A DNA stretch of 64,000 nt from Austwickia sp. Lineage in GTDB: Bacteria > Actinomycetota > Actinomycetes > Actinomycetales > Dermatophilaceae. The notes under the pieces were generated by a model. It was not told the origin of the DNA, made no database searches, and was given only the letters and a program-made list of their open reading frames with translations. Where the stretch lies: contig JADJTI010000001.1 of NCBI GenBank assembly GCA_016711265.1, positions 806,001 through 870,000 of the forward strand. Direction: 5' to 3'. Both the position numbers and the translations under genes were made by a program. This document shows positions 8,282 to 17,314 of this stretch, in pieces (position 1 is the first letter of the stretch; every line of letters begins with the position of its first letter).

Positions 8282-9447
8282 GAGGCACTCCCGGATTGGT
8301 GCGTCGGCTCTGGCTTCGTCTTCGGCTTCGGCTTCGGCTTCGGTGCCGGCCCCGGTGTCGGCGGTGTCCGATCGTGGGCGATACCCACGACGTCCGCGAT
8401 CCGGGAGAACCCGTGGGTGCCCAGCAGCAGCGCCAGTTCCTCGCGCACCCGCACCGGGGCACCGGGGTCGTTGAAGATCGCCGTGCCGACCTGCACGGCA
8501 TCCGCACCCGCAGCCAGCAGCTGCAACGCGTCGGCGCCGCTGCGCACCCCGCCCACCCCGATGATCGGTACGGCGGGTAGCCGGTCGGCCCGCATGGCGG
8601 CCCGGAGCTGCCACACCGCGCGCACCGCGACCGGCAACAGGGCGGGTCCCGACATCCCGCCGGTGATCCCGGCCAGCACCGGACGCAACAGCAGGGCGTC
8701 GATGGCCACCCCCAGAGTCGTGTTGATCGCGGTGAGCCCGCTCGCACCGGCGTCCACGGCGGCCCGGGCGATCGCCACGATGTCGGTGACATCCGGGCTG
8801 AGCTTGGCGAACGCAGGCAGCTGCGGCGGCAGTTCCTTGCGTACCTCGGCGACCACGGCGGCGGTCGAATCGGGGTCGCAGGCGAACACCAGGCCGCGGT
8901 TGGCGACATTGGGGCAGGAGATGTTGATCTCGACGCCGACCACGGTGTCGAACGCCGCGCTGTTCCGCAGCACCCGGGTGACCAGGCCGAATTCTTCGGG
9001 AGTCTCCCCGGCCACGGACACCAGGACCCGCGCCCCGACCGAGCGCAACCACGGCAGGTCGTGATCCACGAAGGCGTCGATCCCCGGACCCTGGAGCCCG
9101 ATCGAGTTGAGCATCCCGCTGGGGGTCTCCGCCATCCGTGGAGTGCCCCGGCCGGCCCGCGGCAGGCCCATCACCGTCTTGGTGACGAACGCCCCCAGCT
9201 CACCGACGTCGAAGAAGCGATGCAACTCCCGACCGTTGGCGGCGCACCCGGAGGCCGTCATCACCGGGTTTGGCAACGCCATGCCGGCCAGGTTGACCGC
9301 GAGGTTCTCCAGCGGCCTCGGCTGCGGCGCCGAGCTCAGGGAGCTCGGTGGCCCGGAGCGCAGGCTGGCGGCGTCGAACCCATGCCCGACACCATGCCCG
9401 CCAACCTGCCCGACACCATGCCCGGCGACCGGCCCGGCGGGGCTCAC
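8278..9447 (-). CDS. pyrD: dihydroorotate dehydrogenase catalytic subunit, class 1B-like
   Basis: The core starts at LENLAVNLAGMALPNPVMTA and contains EINISCPNVANRG with the catalytic cysteine of class 1 enzymes (class 2 enzymes use serine), then AINTTLG and IGVGGVRSG for FMN binding. Directly upstream lies pyrK, so the pair should form the NAD-dependent class 1B enzyme and not the quinone-linked type common in Actinobacteria. The GTG at 9447 overlaps the pyrK stop as GTGA. This start adds about 45 Gly/His/Val/Pro/Ser-rich residues made partly by a 12-bp repeat, so an internal start is possible. The C-terminus is a Pro-Lys repeat tail. Confidence 0.93.
   Translation of the reverse strand: MSPAGPVAGHGVGQVGGHGVGHGFDAASLRSGPPSSLSSAPQPRPLENLAVNLAGMALPNPVMTASGCAANGRELHRFFDVGELGAFVTKTVMGLPRAGRGTPRMAETPSGMLNSIGLQGPGIDAFVDHDLPWLRSVGARVLVSVAGETPEEFGLVTRVLRNSAAFDTVVGVEINISCPNVANRGLVFACDPDSTAAVVAEVRKELPPQLPAFAKLSPDVTDIVAIARAAVDAGASGLTAINTTLGVAIDALLLRPVLAGITGGMSGPALLPVAVRAVWQLRAAMRADRLPAVPIIGVGGVRSGADALQLLAAGADAVQVGTAIFNDPGAPVRVREELALLLGTHGFSRIADVVGIAHDRTPPTPGPAPKPKPKPKTKPEPTHQSGSAS
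8321..8344. repeat. 6-bp repeat x4 at the pyrD 3' end
   Basis: TTCGGC is repeated four times (last unit TTCGGT). It encodes the Lys-Pro repeat of the PyrD tail, and the period keeps frame. Confidence 0.8.
9380..9439. repeat. 12-bp tandem repeat x5 at the pyrD 5' end
   Basis: Five units resembling CCATGCCCGACA occupy 9380-9439, starting eight bases inside the GTG start of pyrD. They encode a Gly-His-Gly-Val-like repeat. The period keeps frame. Confidence 0.85.
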
Positions 9448-10412
9448 GACGCCCCCCAGGTGTCCTCGGGGACGGTGCACCAGCCCTGCTCGAAGGCGTC
9501 CCAGCGAACCCGGTCCCCGCGGAACACCGGTCCCTCCACGCACGAGCGCACCATCCGGGTCGTTCCGCCTTTGTCCTCCACCGGCAACACACAGGTCATG
9601 CAGACCCCGATCCCACAGGCCATCGATTCCTCGACGGCGACCTGGGCGACCGCGCCGTGTTCGGCGGCGATTGCCGAGACCGCCTCCAGCATCGGCATCG
9701 GACCGCAGGCGTACACCGCACCCGCCTGGCACCCGGTCAGCACCTCAGCCAGCACGTCGCTGACCCGCCCCCGGATCCCCAGGGTGCCGTCATCGGTGGT
9801 CACCACCACGGCGTCGCTGCGCACCTGGGCCAGGTCCACGCCGTACAGCCGGTGCCTGGTCGCGGCACCGAGCACCATCTCCACGTGGCAACCCCGGGAG
9901 CGCAGCACGTCGGCGAGCCAGAACAGCGGCGCCGAGCCGTACCCGCCGCCGACCAACACACAGGTCACCGGCTGGGTCGGCAACGGAAACGGCCGGCCCA
10001 ACGGTCCGACCAGGTCGACCTCCAGCCCGGCGCTGCGCCCGGTCAGCCACCGGGTCCCCGCCCCCGCGGCCGCCACCACGAGGTCGACGCTGTCGTACTG
10101 GGCGGCGGACTGGCCGGTGAACGGGTCCACCTGCCCGGGCCCCTGGTCCCCGCCGGCGGTGACCGCGTGGATGCTGAACGCCCGCCGCAGCAGCTGGGCG
10201 GAGGTGGCGTCGCCGACCGAGAGGGCCACGAACTGTCCCGGCCGGGCAACGGCGGCGAACCCGGCCTCCACCGGCAGCTCGAACGTCATCTGCAGGTAGT
10301 CGCCCTCGCGGCGGTCGGTTTCGGCGCCGACCCGCCGGGTACGACGCAGCCGCGCCGGATAGTGCGCCACCTCGGCACGATCGGCCGTGGTCCAGTGGTG
10401 CTGCCCGCTCAT
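9444..10412 (-). CDS. pyrK: dihydroorotate dehydrogenase electron-transfer subunit
   Basis: PyrK passes electrons from the PyrD flavin to NAD+ through FAD and a [2Fe-2S] cluster. The 322-residue protein shows an FAD-binding region (LLRRAFSIHAV), an NAD-binding region (CVLVGGGYGSAPLFWLADVL), and a C-terminal cysteine cluster MACGIGVCMTC...RSC in the C-x4-C-x2-C-x(n)-C pattern that holds the cluster. The ATG at 10412 follows GAGGAG and overlaps the carB stop as ATGA. Most actinobacterial pyr operons have no pyrK. Confidence 0.93.
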   Translation of the reverse strand: MSGQHHWTTADRAEVAHYPARLRRTRRVGAETDRREGDYLQMTFELPVEAGFAAVARPGQFVALSVGDATSAQLLRRAFSIHAVTAGGDQGPGQVDPFTGQSAAQYDSVDLVVAAAGAGTRWLTGRSAGLEVDLVGPLGRPFPLPTQPVTCVLVGGGYGSAPLFWLADVLRSRGCHVEMVLGAATRHRLYGVDLAQVRSDAVVVTTDDGTLGIRGRVSDVLAEVLTGCQAGAVYACGPMPMLEAVSAIAAEHGAVAQVAVEESMACGIGVCMTCVLPVEDKGGTTRMVRSCVEGPVFRGDRVRWDAFEQGWCTVPEDTWGAS

Positions 10413-13400
10413 CGGCTCCTCGTCCTCATCGACCCCTCGTGCATGGCCTCGTCGGTGGGCTGAGCACTCTGCCCGCGCATCGCCCGCGCATGGTCCTGGA
10501 GCGAGTGCACCCGCAGCGGGCCGGCCAAGATCGCCTCGATGCCGTGCACGGCGGCGCCCAGCTGCTGAACCGTGGTGATGATCGGCCGATCCATGCTGGT
10601 CGTGGCCGTCCGGATGGCGTACCCGTCGGCGCGGGAGGATCGCCCCGAAGCCCCCGACCCCGGGGTGTTGACCACCATGGCGATGTCGCCGGCCGTGATG
10701 CGCTGCACGATCGTCGGCTCCCCGTTTGGCCCGGGACCGTCGGAGTGCTTGCGGACGACGCCGGCGATGATGCCGTTGCGACGCAGCACGTCGGCGGTGC
10801 CCTGGGTGGCCAGCAGCTCGAAACCCAGATCGGCGAGCCGCTTGATCGGGAACACCATGGCGCGCTTGTCCCGGTTGGCCACCGACACGAAGATCCGTCC
10901 CGCGGTCGGCAACCCCCACAGCGACCCCATCTGGGTCTTGGCGAAAGCAGCGCCGTACTCGGTGTCGATGCCCATCACCTCGCCGGTGGATCGCATCTCC
11001 GGGCCGAGGACCGAATCGACCACCCGGCCGTCCCGGGTTCGGAACCGCTTGAACGGCAGGATGGCTTCCTTGACCGAGACCGGGGCGTCGATCGGCAGGT
11101 CACCGCCGTCTCCGGTGGCCGGCAGCAGGCCTTCGGTGCGCAGCTGGGCGATCGAGGCGCCCAGCATGACCCGGGCGGCCGCCTTGGCCACCGGTACGCC
11201 GGTCGCCTTGGCCACGAAAGGCACCGTCCGGCTCGCGCGCGGGTTGGCCTCCAGGACGTACAGCACGTCCTGGGCCAGCGCGAACTGCACGTTCATCAGA
11301 CCCCGCACTCCCAGGCCGCGGGCCAGCTTCAGGCAGGAGTCGCGCACCCGGTCCAGCTCGGTCGGGCCTAGGGTGACCGGCGGCAGCACGCACGCCGAGT
11401 CGCCGGAGTGAATGCCGGCCTCCTCGATGTGTTCCATGACCCCGCCGAGATACATGTCGACCCCGTCGTAGAGCACGTCGACGTCGATCTCGATGGCGTC
11501 GTCCAGGAACCGGTCCACCAACACCGGGTGGTCGGGGCTGGCCACCGTCGCCGCCTCGACGTACTCGCGCAGGGTGGCGTCGTCGTACACGATCCGCATC
11601 CCCGCGCCACCCAGCACGTACGACGGCCGCACCAGCACCGGGTAACCGATGTCGCGGGCGATCTCGACCGCCTCGGCCGCCGACAACGCCGTTCCGTGTC
11701 GGGGGGCCGGCAGCCCGGCCTCGTGCAGCACTCGTCCGAAGAGCCCGCGGTCCTCGGCTCGGTCGATGGCCTCGGGCGACGTCCCGACCAGCGGGACCCC
11801 CTCGGCGGCGAGCGCCTTGGCCAGCCCGAGCGGGGTCTGCCCGCCGAGTTGCACGATGACCCCGGCCACCGGGCCGGCGTCCATTTCGGCGTGCACGACC
11901 TCCAGGACGTCTTCGAGCGTGAGCGGCTCGAAGTACAAACGGGAGGAGGTGTCGTAGTCGGTGGAGACCGTCTCGGGGTTGCAGTTGACCATCACGGTGT
12001 CGTAGCCGGCGTCGCGCAGCGCGAAACTGGCGTGCACGCAGGAGTAGTCGAATTCCACGCCCTGGCCGATCCGGTTCGGTCCGGACCCGAGGATGATCAC
12101 CGCCGGACGCTCCCGGGCCGCGACCTCGGTCTCGCTGTCGTAGCTGGAGTAGTGGTACGGCGTGCGGGCCGCGAACTCTGCGGCGCAGGTGTCCACCGTC
12201 TTGTAGACCGGCCGGATTCCCAGCGCGTGCCGGACGCCGCGGACCACGGCCTCGGTGAGCCCGGTGAGCTCGGCGAGCTGGGCGTCGCTGAAGCCGTGCC
12301 GTTTGGCGAGCGCGAGCACATCGGGATTGACGTGCCGGGCCGAACGACCGGCCGTCGAGACGGCCTGGGCGATGGTGTTGATGAGCTGGATCTGGTCCAG
12401 GAACCATGGGTCGATGCCGGTCGCCTCATGCACCTCGTCGATGGCACAACCGCCGCGGAGGGCCTGCTGTACGGCGATCAGCCGGCCGTCCGTGGGCGTG
12501 GCGGCGGTCTGGAGGATCTGCCGCGCCTCCGTCGCCGTCGGCACCGGGCCCCGCCAGTGGAAACTGGAGCCCCGACGTTCCACCGACCGCAGCGCCTTCT
12601 GCAGAGCCTCCGTGAAGTTGCGCCCGATCGCCATCGCCTCGCCGACCGATTTCATCGTCGTGGTCAGGGTCGGGTCTGCGTTGGGGAACTTCTCGAAGTT
12701 GAACCGCGGCACCTTGACCACGACGTAGTCGAGGGTGGGTTCGAAAGCAGCGGGGGTCTCCTTGGTGATGTCGTTGGGGACCTCGTCCAAGGTGTAGCCG
12801 ATGGCCATCTTGGCGGCGATCTTGGCGATCGGGAACCCGGTCGCCTTGCTGGCCAGCGCGCTGGAGCGGCTCACCCGCGGGTTCATCTCGATGACGATGA
12901 TGCGGCCGTCGACCGGGTTCACGGCGAACTGGATGTTGCATCCGCCCGTATCAACCCCGACCTCGCGAATCACCGCGATGCCGATGTCCCGCAGCCGCTG
13001 GTACTCGCGGTCGGTCAGCGTCAACGCGGGCGCCACGGTGATCGAGTCCCCGGTGTGCACCCCCATCGGGTCGAGGTTCTCGATGGAGCAGACGACCACG
13101 ACGTTGTCGGCGCGGTCGCGCATCACCTCCAGCTCGAACTCTTTCCAGCCGGTGATGGACTCCTCCAGCAGCACCTCGCTGACCGGCGAGTCGTGCAACC
13201 CGGCCTCGGCGATCCGCTCGAGGTCGGTGGTGTCGTACGCGAAGCCCGACCCGAGCCCGCCCATGGTGAACGAGGGGCGCACCACCACGGGGTAGCCGAG
13301 GTCGGCGGCGGCCGCCCAGACCTCGTCCATGGTGTGGCAGATGGCCGACCGGGCCACCTCGGCGCCGCAGCGCTGCACCACGCCCTTGAACAGCTGGCGG

Positions 13401-13783
13401 TCCTCCCCGAGTCGGATCGCCTCGACGTTCGCGCCGATCAGCGGGCAGCCGTACCCTTCCAGCACTCCGCCCTCGTGCAGCGCCATCGCGGTGTTGAGCG
13501 CGGTCTGCCCACCCAGGGTCGCCAGCACCGCGTCCGGACGTTCGCGGGCGATGATGGCCTCCACCACCGCGGGGGTGATGGGCTCGACGTAGGTGGCGTC
13601 GGCGATCTCGGGGTCGGTCATGATCGTGGCCGGGTTGGAGTTGACGAGGATGACCCGCAGGCCCTCCTCACGCAGCACCCGGCAGGCTTGGGTGCCGGAA
13701 TAGTCGAACTCGGCGGCCTGCCCGATCACGATCGGCCCGGAGCCGATCACCAGCACCGAGTGCAGGTCTTCCCGACGCGGCAT
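10409..13783 (-). CDS. carB: carbamoyl phosphate synthase large subunit
   Basis: CarB makes carbamoyl phosphate from bicarbonate, ammonia (channelled from CarA) and two ATP, for pyrimidines and arginine. The 1124-residue protein has two homologous ATP-grasp halves. The first starts at SVLVIGSGPIVIGQAAEFDY and the second at VIILGSGPNRIGQGVEFDY. An allosteric MGS-like domain fills about the last 150 residues. ATG 13783 overlaps the carA stop as TGATG. The open frame upstream is carA shadow. Confidence 0.98.
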   Translation of the reverse strand: MPRREDLHSVLVIGSGPIVIGQAAEFDYSGTQACRVLREEGLRVILVNSNPATIMTDPEIADATYVEPITPAVVEAIIARERPDAVLATLGGQTALNTAMALHEGGVLEGYGCPLIGANVEAIRLGEDRQLFKGVVQRCGAEVARSAICHTMDEVWAAAADLGYPVVVRPSFTMGGLGSGFAYDTTDLERIAEAGLHDSPVSEVLLEESITGWKEFELEVMRDRADNVVVVCSIENLDPMGVHTGDSITVAPALTLTDREYQRLRDIGIAVIREVGVDTGGCNIQFAVNPVDGRIIVIEMNPRVSRSSALASKATGFPIAKIAAKMAIGYTLDEVPNDITKETPAAFEPTLDYVVVKVPRFNFEKFPNADPTLTTTMKSVGEAMAIGRNFTEALQKALRSVERRGSSFHWRGPVPTATEARQILQTAATPTDGRLIAVQQALRGGCAIDEVHEATGIDPWFLDQIQLINTIAQAVSTAGRSARHVNPDVLALAKRHGFSDAQLAELTGLTEAVVRGVRHALGIRPVYKTVDTCAAEFAARTPYHYSSYDSETEVAARERPAVIILGSGPNRIGQGVEFDYSCVHASFALRDAGYDTVMVNCNPETVSTDYDTSSRLYFEPLTLEDVLEVVHAEMDAGPVAGVIVQLGGQTPLGLAKALAAEGVPLVGTSPEAIDRAEDRGLFGRVLHEAGLPAPRHGTALSAAEAVEIARDIGYPVLVRPSYVLGGAGMRIVYDDATLREYVEAATVASPDHPVLVDRFLDDAIEIDVDVLYDGVDMYLGGVMEHIEEAGIHSGDSACVLPPVTLGPTELDRVRDSCLKLARGLGVRGLMNVQFALAQDVLYVLEANPRASRTVPFVAKATGVPVAKAAARVMLGASIAQLRTEGLLPATGDGGDLPIDAPVSVKEAILPFKRFRTRDGRVVDSVLGPEMRSTGEVMGIDTEYGAAFAKTQMGSLWGLPTAGRIFVSVANRDKRAMVFPIKRLADLGFELLATQGTADVLRRNGIIAGVVRKHSDGPGPNGEPTIVQRITAGDIAMVVNTPGSGASGRSSRADGYAIRTATTSMDRPIITTVQQLGAAVHGIEAILAGPLRVHSLQDHARAMRGQSAQPTDEAMHEGSMRTRSR

Positions 13784-15012
13784 CACGCCACCCCCGTCCC
13801 GGCCGAACCGGCGATCAGCTCGACGAACCGGTCGAACAGGTGCTCGCTGTCGTGCGGCCCGGCCGCCGCCTCCGGGTGGTACTGCACTGAGAACGCCGGC
13901 ACGTCCAGGCATTCGATGCCCTCGACGACCAGGTCGTTGAGGCACACATGGGAGACCCGCACCAGCCCGAACATGGTCCGCACGTCGTCGAACCCCTGCC
14001 CGTCAGCCGCGCCCGGCCAGGCGATCGCGAAACCGTGGTTGTGCGAGGTGATCTCGACCCGACCGGTACGCCGGTCCAGCACCGGTTGGTTGATCCCCCG
14101 GTGGCCGTACTTCAGCTTGTACGTCTGAAAGCCCAGCGCCCGGCCGAGCAGTTGGTTGCCGAAGCAGATCCCGAAGAACGGCAGCTTGGCCGCCAACACC
14201 CGCTGCAGCAGCGCCACCTGCGGCGCGGCGGTGCCGGGGTCGCCGGGGCCGTTGGAGAAGAACACCCCGTCCAGGCCGTGCTCCTCGCGCAGGGCGACCA
14301 GGTCCTCCCAGGTGGAGGTGGCGGGCAGGACGTGGACTTCGAGGCCGCGCCGGGCCATCAGGGTCGGGGTCATCTCCTTGATACCCAGGTCGAGGGCGGC
14401 GATGGTGTACCGGCGCTTCCCGTGAGCGGGTACGACGTACGGGCGGTCCGTGGACACCTGCTCGGCCAGCGCCGAACCGGCCATCCGCGGGGCGGCCCGG
14501 ACCGTCTCCAGCATGGCCTCCGGGGAGTCCGCGGCCGCCTCGCCGGAGAAAATGCCGACCCGCATGGCGCCCAGCTCCCGCAGGTGCCGGGTCAGCGCGC
14601 GGGTGTCGATGCCGCTGATCCCGACGACGCCCTGCTCGCTGAGGTCGTCCTGAAGGGTGCGCTGGGACCGCCAGTTGGAGGGACGGATGGCGGGATCGCG
14701 CACGACGTACCCGGCGACCCAGATGCGGCCCGACTCCGGGTCCTCGTCATTGACACCGGTGTTGCCGATGTGCGGCGCGGTCATCACCACGACCTGGTGG
14801 TGGTAGCTGGGGTCGGTCAACGTCTCCTGGTAGCCGGACATGCCGGTGGAGAACACGGCCTCGCCCACGGTGGTGCCCAGGGCGCCGTACGCCTGCCCGC
14901 GGAACACCCGACCGTCTTCGAGGACCAGCACTGCCGGGGGCCGTTCGAGCAGCGCGGTGACGGCCGCGACGTCGACGACGGCGGCTGGTCCCGGGTCCAG
15001 GGCAGGGGTCAT
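13783..15012 (-). CDS. carA: carbamoyl phosphate synthase small subunit
   Basis: CarA hydrolyses glutamine and delivers ammonia to CarB. The 409-residue protein has the CPSase small-chain domain (VLVLEDGRVFRGQAYGALG) and a class I glutamine amidotransferase domain. The latter has the nucleophile Cys in FFGICFGNQLLGRALG and the His/Glu pair in VQYHPEAAAGPHDSE. The ATG at 15012 follows GGAGCTCC and overlaps the pyrC stop as ATGA. Confidence 0.98.
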   Translation of the reverse strand: MTPALDPGPAAVVDVAAVTALLERPPAVLVLEDGRVFRGQAYGALGTTVGEAVFSTGMSGYQETLTDPSYHHQVVVMTAPHIGNTGVNDEDPESGRIWVAGYVVRDPAIRPSNWRSQRTLQDDLSEQGVVGISGIDTRALTRHLRELGAMRVGIFSGEAAADSPEAMLETVRAAPRMAGSALAEQVSTDRPYVVPAHGKRRYTIAALDLGIKEMTPTLMARRGLEVHVLPATSTWEDLVALREEHGLDGVFFSNGPGDPGTAAPQVALLQRVLAAKLPFFGICFGNQLLGRALGFQTYKLKYGHRGINQPVLDRRTGRVEITSHNHGFAIAWPGAADGQGFDDVRTMFGLVRVSHVCLNDLVVEGIECLDVPAFSVQYHPEAAAGPHDSEHLFDRFVELIAGSAGTGVA

Positions 15013-16322
15013 CGGAGCTCCTCCAGGGGGTACACGGTGCCGTCGAGGTACGTCGGCCGGCCGCGCAGGAAGGTCGCGTGCACGGCTCCGGTGAAGCGTC
15101 GGCCGTGCCAGGGATTGTTGCGGGACAAGGAGTACGACGACCCGGCGTCCACGGTGACCACGCGCGTGGGGTCCACCAGGGTCACGTTCGCCGGCTCGCC
15201 GACCCGCAGGGGTCGGCCGTGCTCGGCGAACAGGCCGCCGATCCGGGCCGGGGCCGTGGACATCACCCGGGCGATGTCCGCCCAGCTCAGCCGGCCGGTG
15301 GTGACCATCAGCTCGCTGATCACGCTCAGGGCGGTCTCCAGGCCGAGCATGCCGAACGCGGCGACCACGAAGGCGTGTTCCTTGTCGTGGCGGGCATGCG
15401 GGGCGTGGTCGGTGGCGACGATGTCGATGGTCCCGTCGGCCAGGGCAGCACGCAGGGCGGTGACGTCCTCCTGGGGCCGCAGCGGCGGGTTGACCTTGTA
15501 CAGCGGGTCGTAGCCGGACAACTCGGCGGTGGTCAGGGCCAGGTGGTGCGGGGTGACCTCGGCGGTCACCTGGATGCCCTGGGCCTTGGCCCAGCGGATC
15601 ACCTCGATGGACCCGGCGGTCGACACGTGCGCCACGTGCACCCGAGTGCCGGTGTGCCGCGCGAGCATGACGTCGCGCGCCACGATCACTTCTTCGGCGA
15701 CGCCGGGCCACCCGGGAAGGCCCAGTCGCCCGGACAGCTCCCCCTCGTGGCAGCAGGCGGAACCGTCGGCGAGCGAAACGTCCTGGCTATGCTGCGAGAT
15801 CACGCCGCCATAGGCCTTGAGGTAGTCCATCGCCCGGCGCATCAGGCGGGCGTCGGCGACGCACCGGCCATCGTCGGAGAACACCCGCACCCGGGCCCGC
15901 GACCGCGCCATCAGCCCGAGGTCGGCCAGTTCCACGCCGTCGAGCCCGCGGGTCACCGCACCGACGGGCTGTACGTCGGCCAGGCCCACCCGGCGCCCGA
16001 TGTCGTAGACGCGCTCGACCACTTCGGCACAGTCCGCGACGGGATCGGTGTTGGCCATCGCGAACACCGCAGTGAACCCGCCCGCGGCGGCCGCCGCCGA
16101 ACCGGTGGCGATGGTCTCGGCATCCTCCCGCCCCGGTTCCCGCAGATGAGTGTGCAGGTCGACCAGCCCCGGCAGGGCGATCAGCCCCTCGGCGTCCACC
16201 ACCTGGGTTCCCGCGGGCGGAGTGAGCCGGCCCAGCTCGGTGATGTGACCCCCCTCCAGCAGCAGGTCCGCCCGGCCCTGGCCGAGCAGGTCGGCGCCGC
16301 GGATCAACGTCGGCGTGCTCAT
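15009..16322 (-). CDS. pyrC: dihydroorotase
   Basis: PyrC cyclises carbamoyl-aspartate to dihydroorotate. The 437-residue amidohydrolase shows the metal-binding motif PGLVDLHTHLREPGREDAE, histidines in EVTPHHLAL and VHVAHVSTAG, and the catalytic aspartate in DIVATDHAPH. This is the type I (long) dihydroorotase. Its ATG overlaps the pyrB stop as ATGA. Confidence 0.98.
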   Translation of the reverse strand: MSTPTLIRGADLLGQGRADLLLEGGHITELGRLTPPAGTQVVDAEGLIALPGLVDLHTHLREPGREDAETIATGSAAAAAGGFTAVFAMANTDPVADCAEVVERVYDIGRRVGLADVQPVGAVTRGLDGVELADLGLMARSRARVRVFSDDGRCVADARLMRRAMDYLKAYGGVISQHSQDVSLADGSACCHEGELSGRLGLPGWPGVAEEVIVARDVMLARHTGTRVHVAHVSTAGSIEVIRWAKAQGIQVTAEVTPHHLALTTAELSGYDPLYKVNPPLRPQEDVTALRAALADGTIDIVATDHAPHARHDKEHAFVVAAFGMLGLETALSVISELMVTTGRLSWADIARVMSTAPARIGGLFAEHGRPLRVGEPANVTLVDPTRVVTVDAGSSYSLSRNNPWHGRRFTGAVHATFLRGRPTYLDGTVYPLEELR

Positions 16323-17314
16323 CGGGTCGCCCCCGCCCGGGTCGGAGTTCCGCCGGGAGTCCCCGACCCGGCCGCCGCTCCCGATCCGGCGAGCAGGTGG
16401 TACAACACGGACATCCGCACCGCGACCCCCGCGCTGACCTGGTCGAGGATCACCGACGGTGCGGCATCGGCGGCGTCAGAGGAGATCTCCAGACCACGGT
16501 TCATCGGGCCGGGGTGGGCGACGAGGGCTTCCCTATTGGCCGCCAGCAGGGCGGCCAACCGCCGCCGCGACAGGCCGAAGGTGGCGGCGTACTCCTGCTC
16601 GCTGGGAAAGAAGCCGCCGCTCATCCGTTCCCGCTGGACCCGCAGCATCATCAGGACGTCGGGTCCGGAGGCGATCACCTCATCGAGGTCGTACGACGTG
16701 GCGAACCCGTCCGCGGCGGCCCAGGCCGCGATGCCCGCAGGCATCAGGGTGGGGGGCCCGACCAGGGTGACCTGCGCCCCGAGCGTGCGCAGGCAGAGCA
16801 GGTTGGACCGGGCCACCCGGGAGTGCAGCAGGTCCCCGACGATGGCGACCCTGCGGCCGGCGAGGTCGCCGAGGCGGGCGCGCATCGTGTACGCGTCCAG
16901 CAGCGCCTGGGTGGGATGTTCGTGGGTGCCGTCTCCGGCGTTGATGACCACCGCATCGACCCACTGGCTGACCTGGCGGGCCGCACCCGAGGCCGAGTGC
17001 CGGACGATCAGGCAGTCCGCACCCATGGCCGCGATCGTCATCACGGTGTCCCGCAGCGACTCCCCCTTGGAGGTCGAGGAGCCCTTGCCCGTGATGTTGA
17101 TGGTGTCGGCGCTCATCCACTTGCCGGCGACCTCGAAGGATCCACGGGTCCGCGTGGAGTCCTCGAAGAACAGGTTGATAATCGTGCGGCCCCGCAAGGT
17201 GGGCAACTTTTTGACATCTCGATGCTGGATGTCGTGCATCTCGACGGCCGTCTCCAGGACCGCTTCGATGTCGTCCCGGTCGAGGTCCTCGATCGAGAGC
17301 AGGTGGCGTTTCAT
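16319..17314 (-). CDS. pyrB: aspartate carbamoyltransferase catalytic subunit
   Basis: PyrB joins carbamoyl phosphate and aspartate. The 331-residue protein contains FFEDSTRTRGSFEVAGK (carbamoyl-phosphate binding), GSSTSKGES (the mobile loop) and HPTQALLD. No pyrI-like regulatory chain lies nearby, so control is expected through PyrR. The C-terminal 20 residues are Gly/Ala/Thr/Pro-rich. Its start overlaps pyrR by four bases. Confidence 0.98.
   Translation of the reverse strand: MKRHLLSIEDLDRDDIEAVLETAVEMHDIQHRDVKKLPTLRGRTIINLFFEDSTRTRGSFEVAGKWMSADTINITGKGSSTSKGESLRDTVMTIAAMGADCLIVRHSASGAARQVSQWVDAVVINAGDGTHEHPTQALLDAYTMRARLGDLAGRRVAIVGDLLHSRVARSNLLCLRTLGAQVTLVGPPTLMPAGIAAWAAADGFATSYDLDEVIASGPDVLMMLRVQRERMSGGFFPSEQEYAATFGLSRRRLAALLAANREALVAHPGPMNRGLEISSDAADAAPSVILDQVSAGVAVRMSVLYHLLAGSGAAAGSGTPGGTPTRAGATR

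Noticed and set aside
9448..9732. Long N-terminal extension of PyrD within pyrK
   Set aside because: This stretch is pyrK read in another frame. The GTGA overlap at 9447 gives a natural start.
13784..13945. Extended CarB start inside carA
   Set aside because: The sequence before MPRREDLHSVLVIGSGPI is carA shadow, and TGATG coupling fits 13783.
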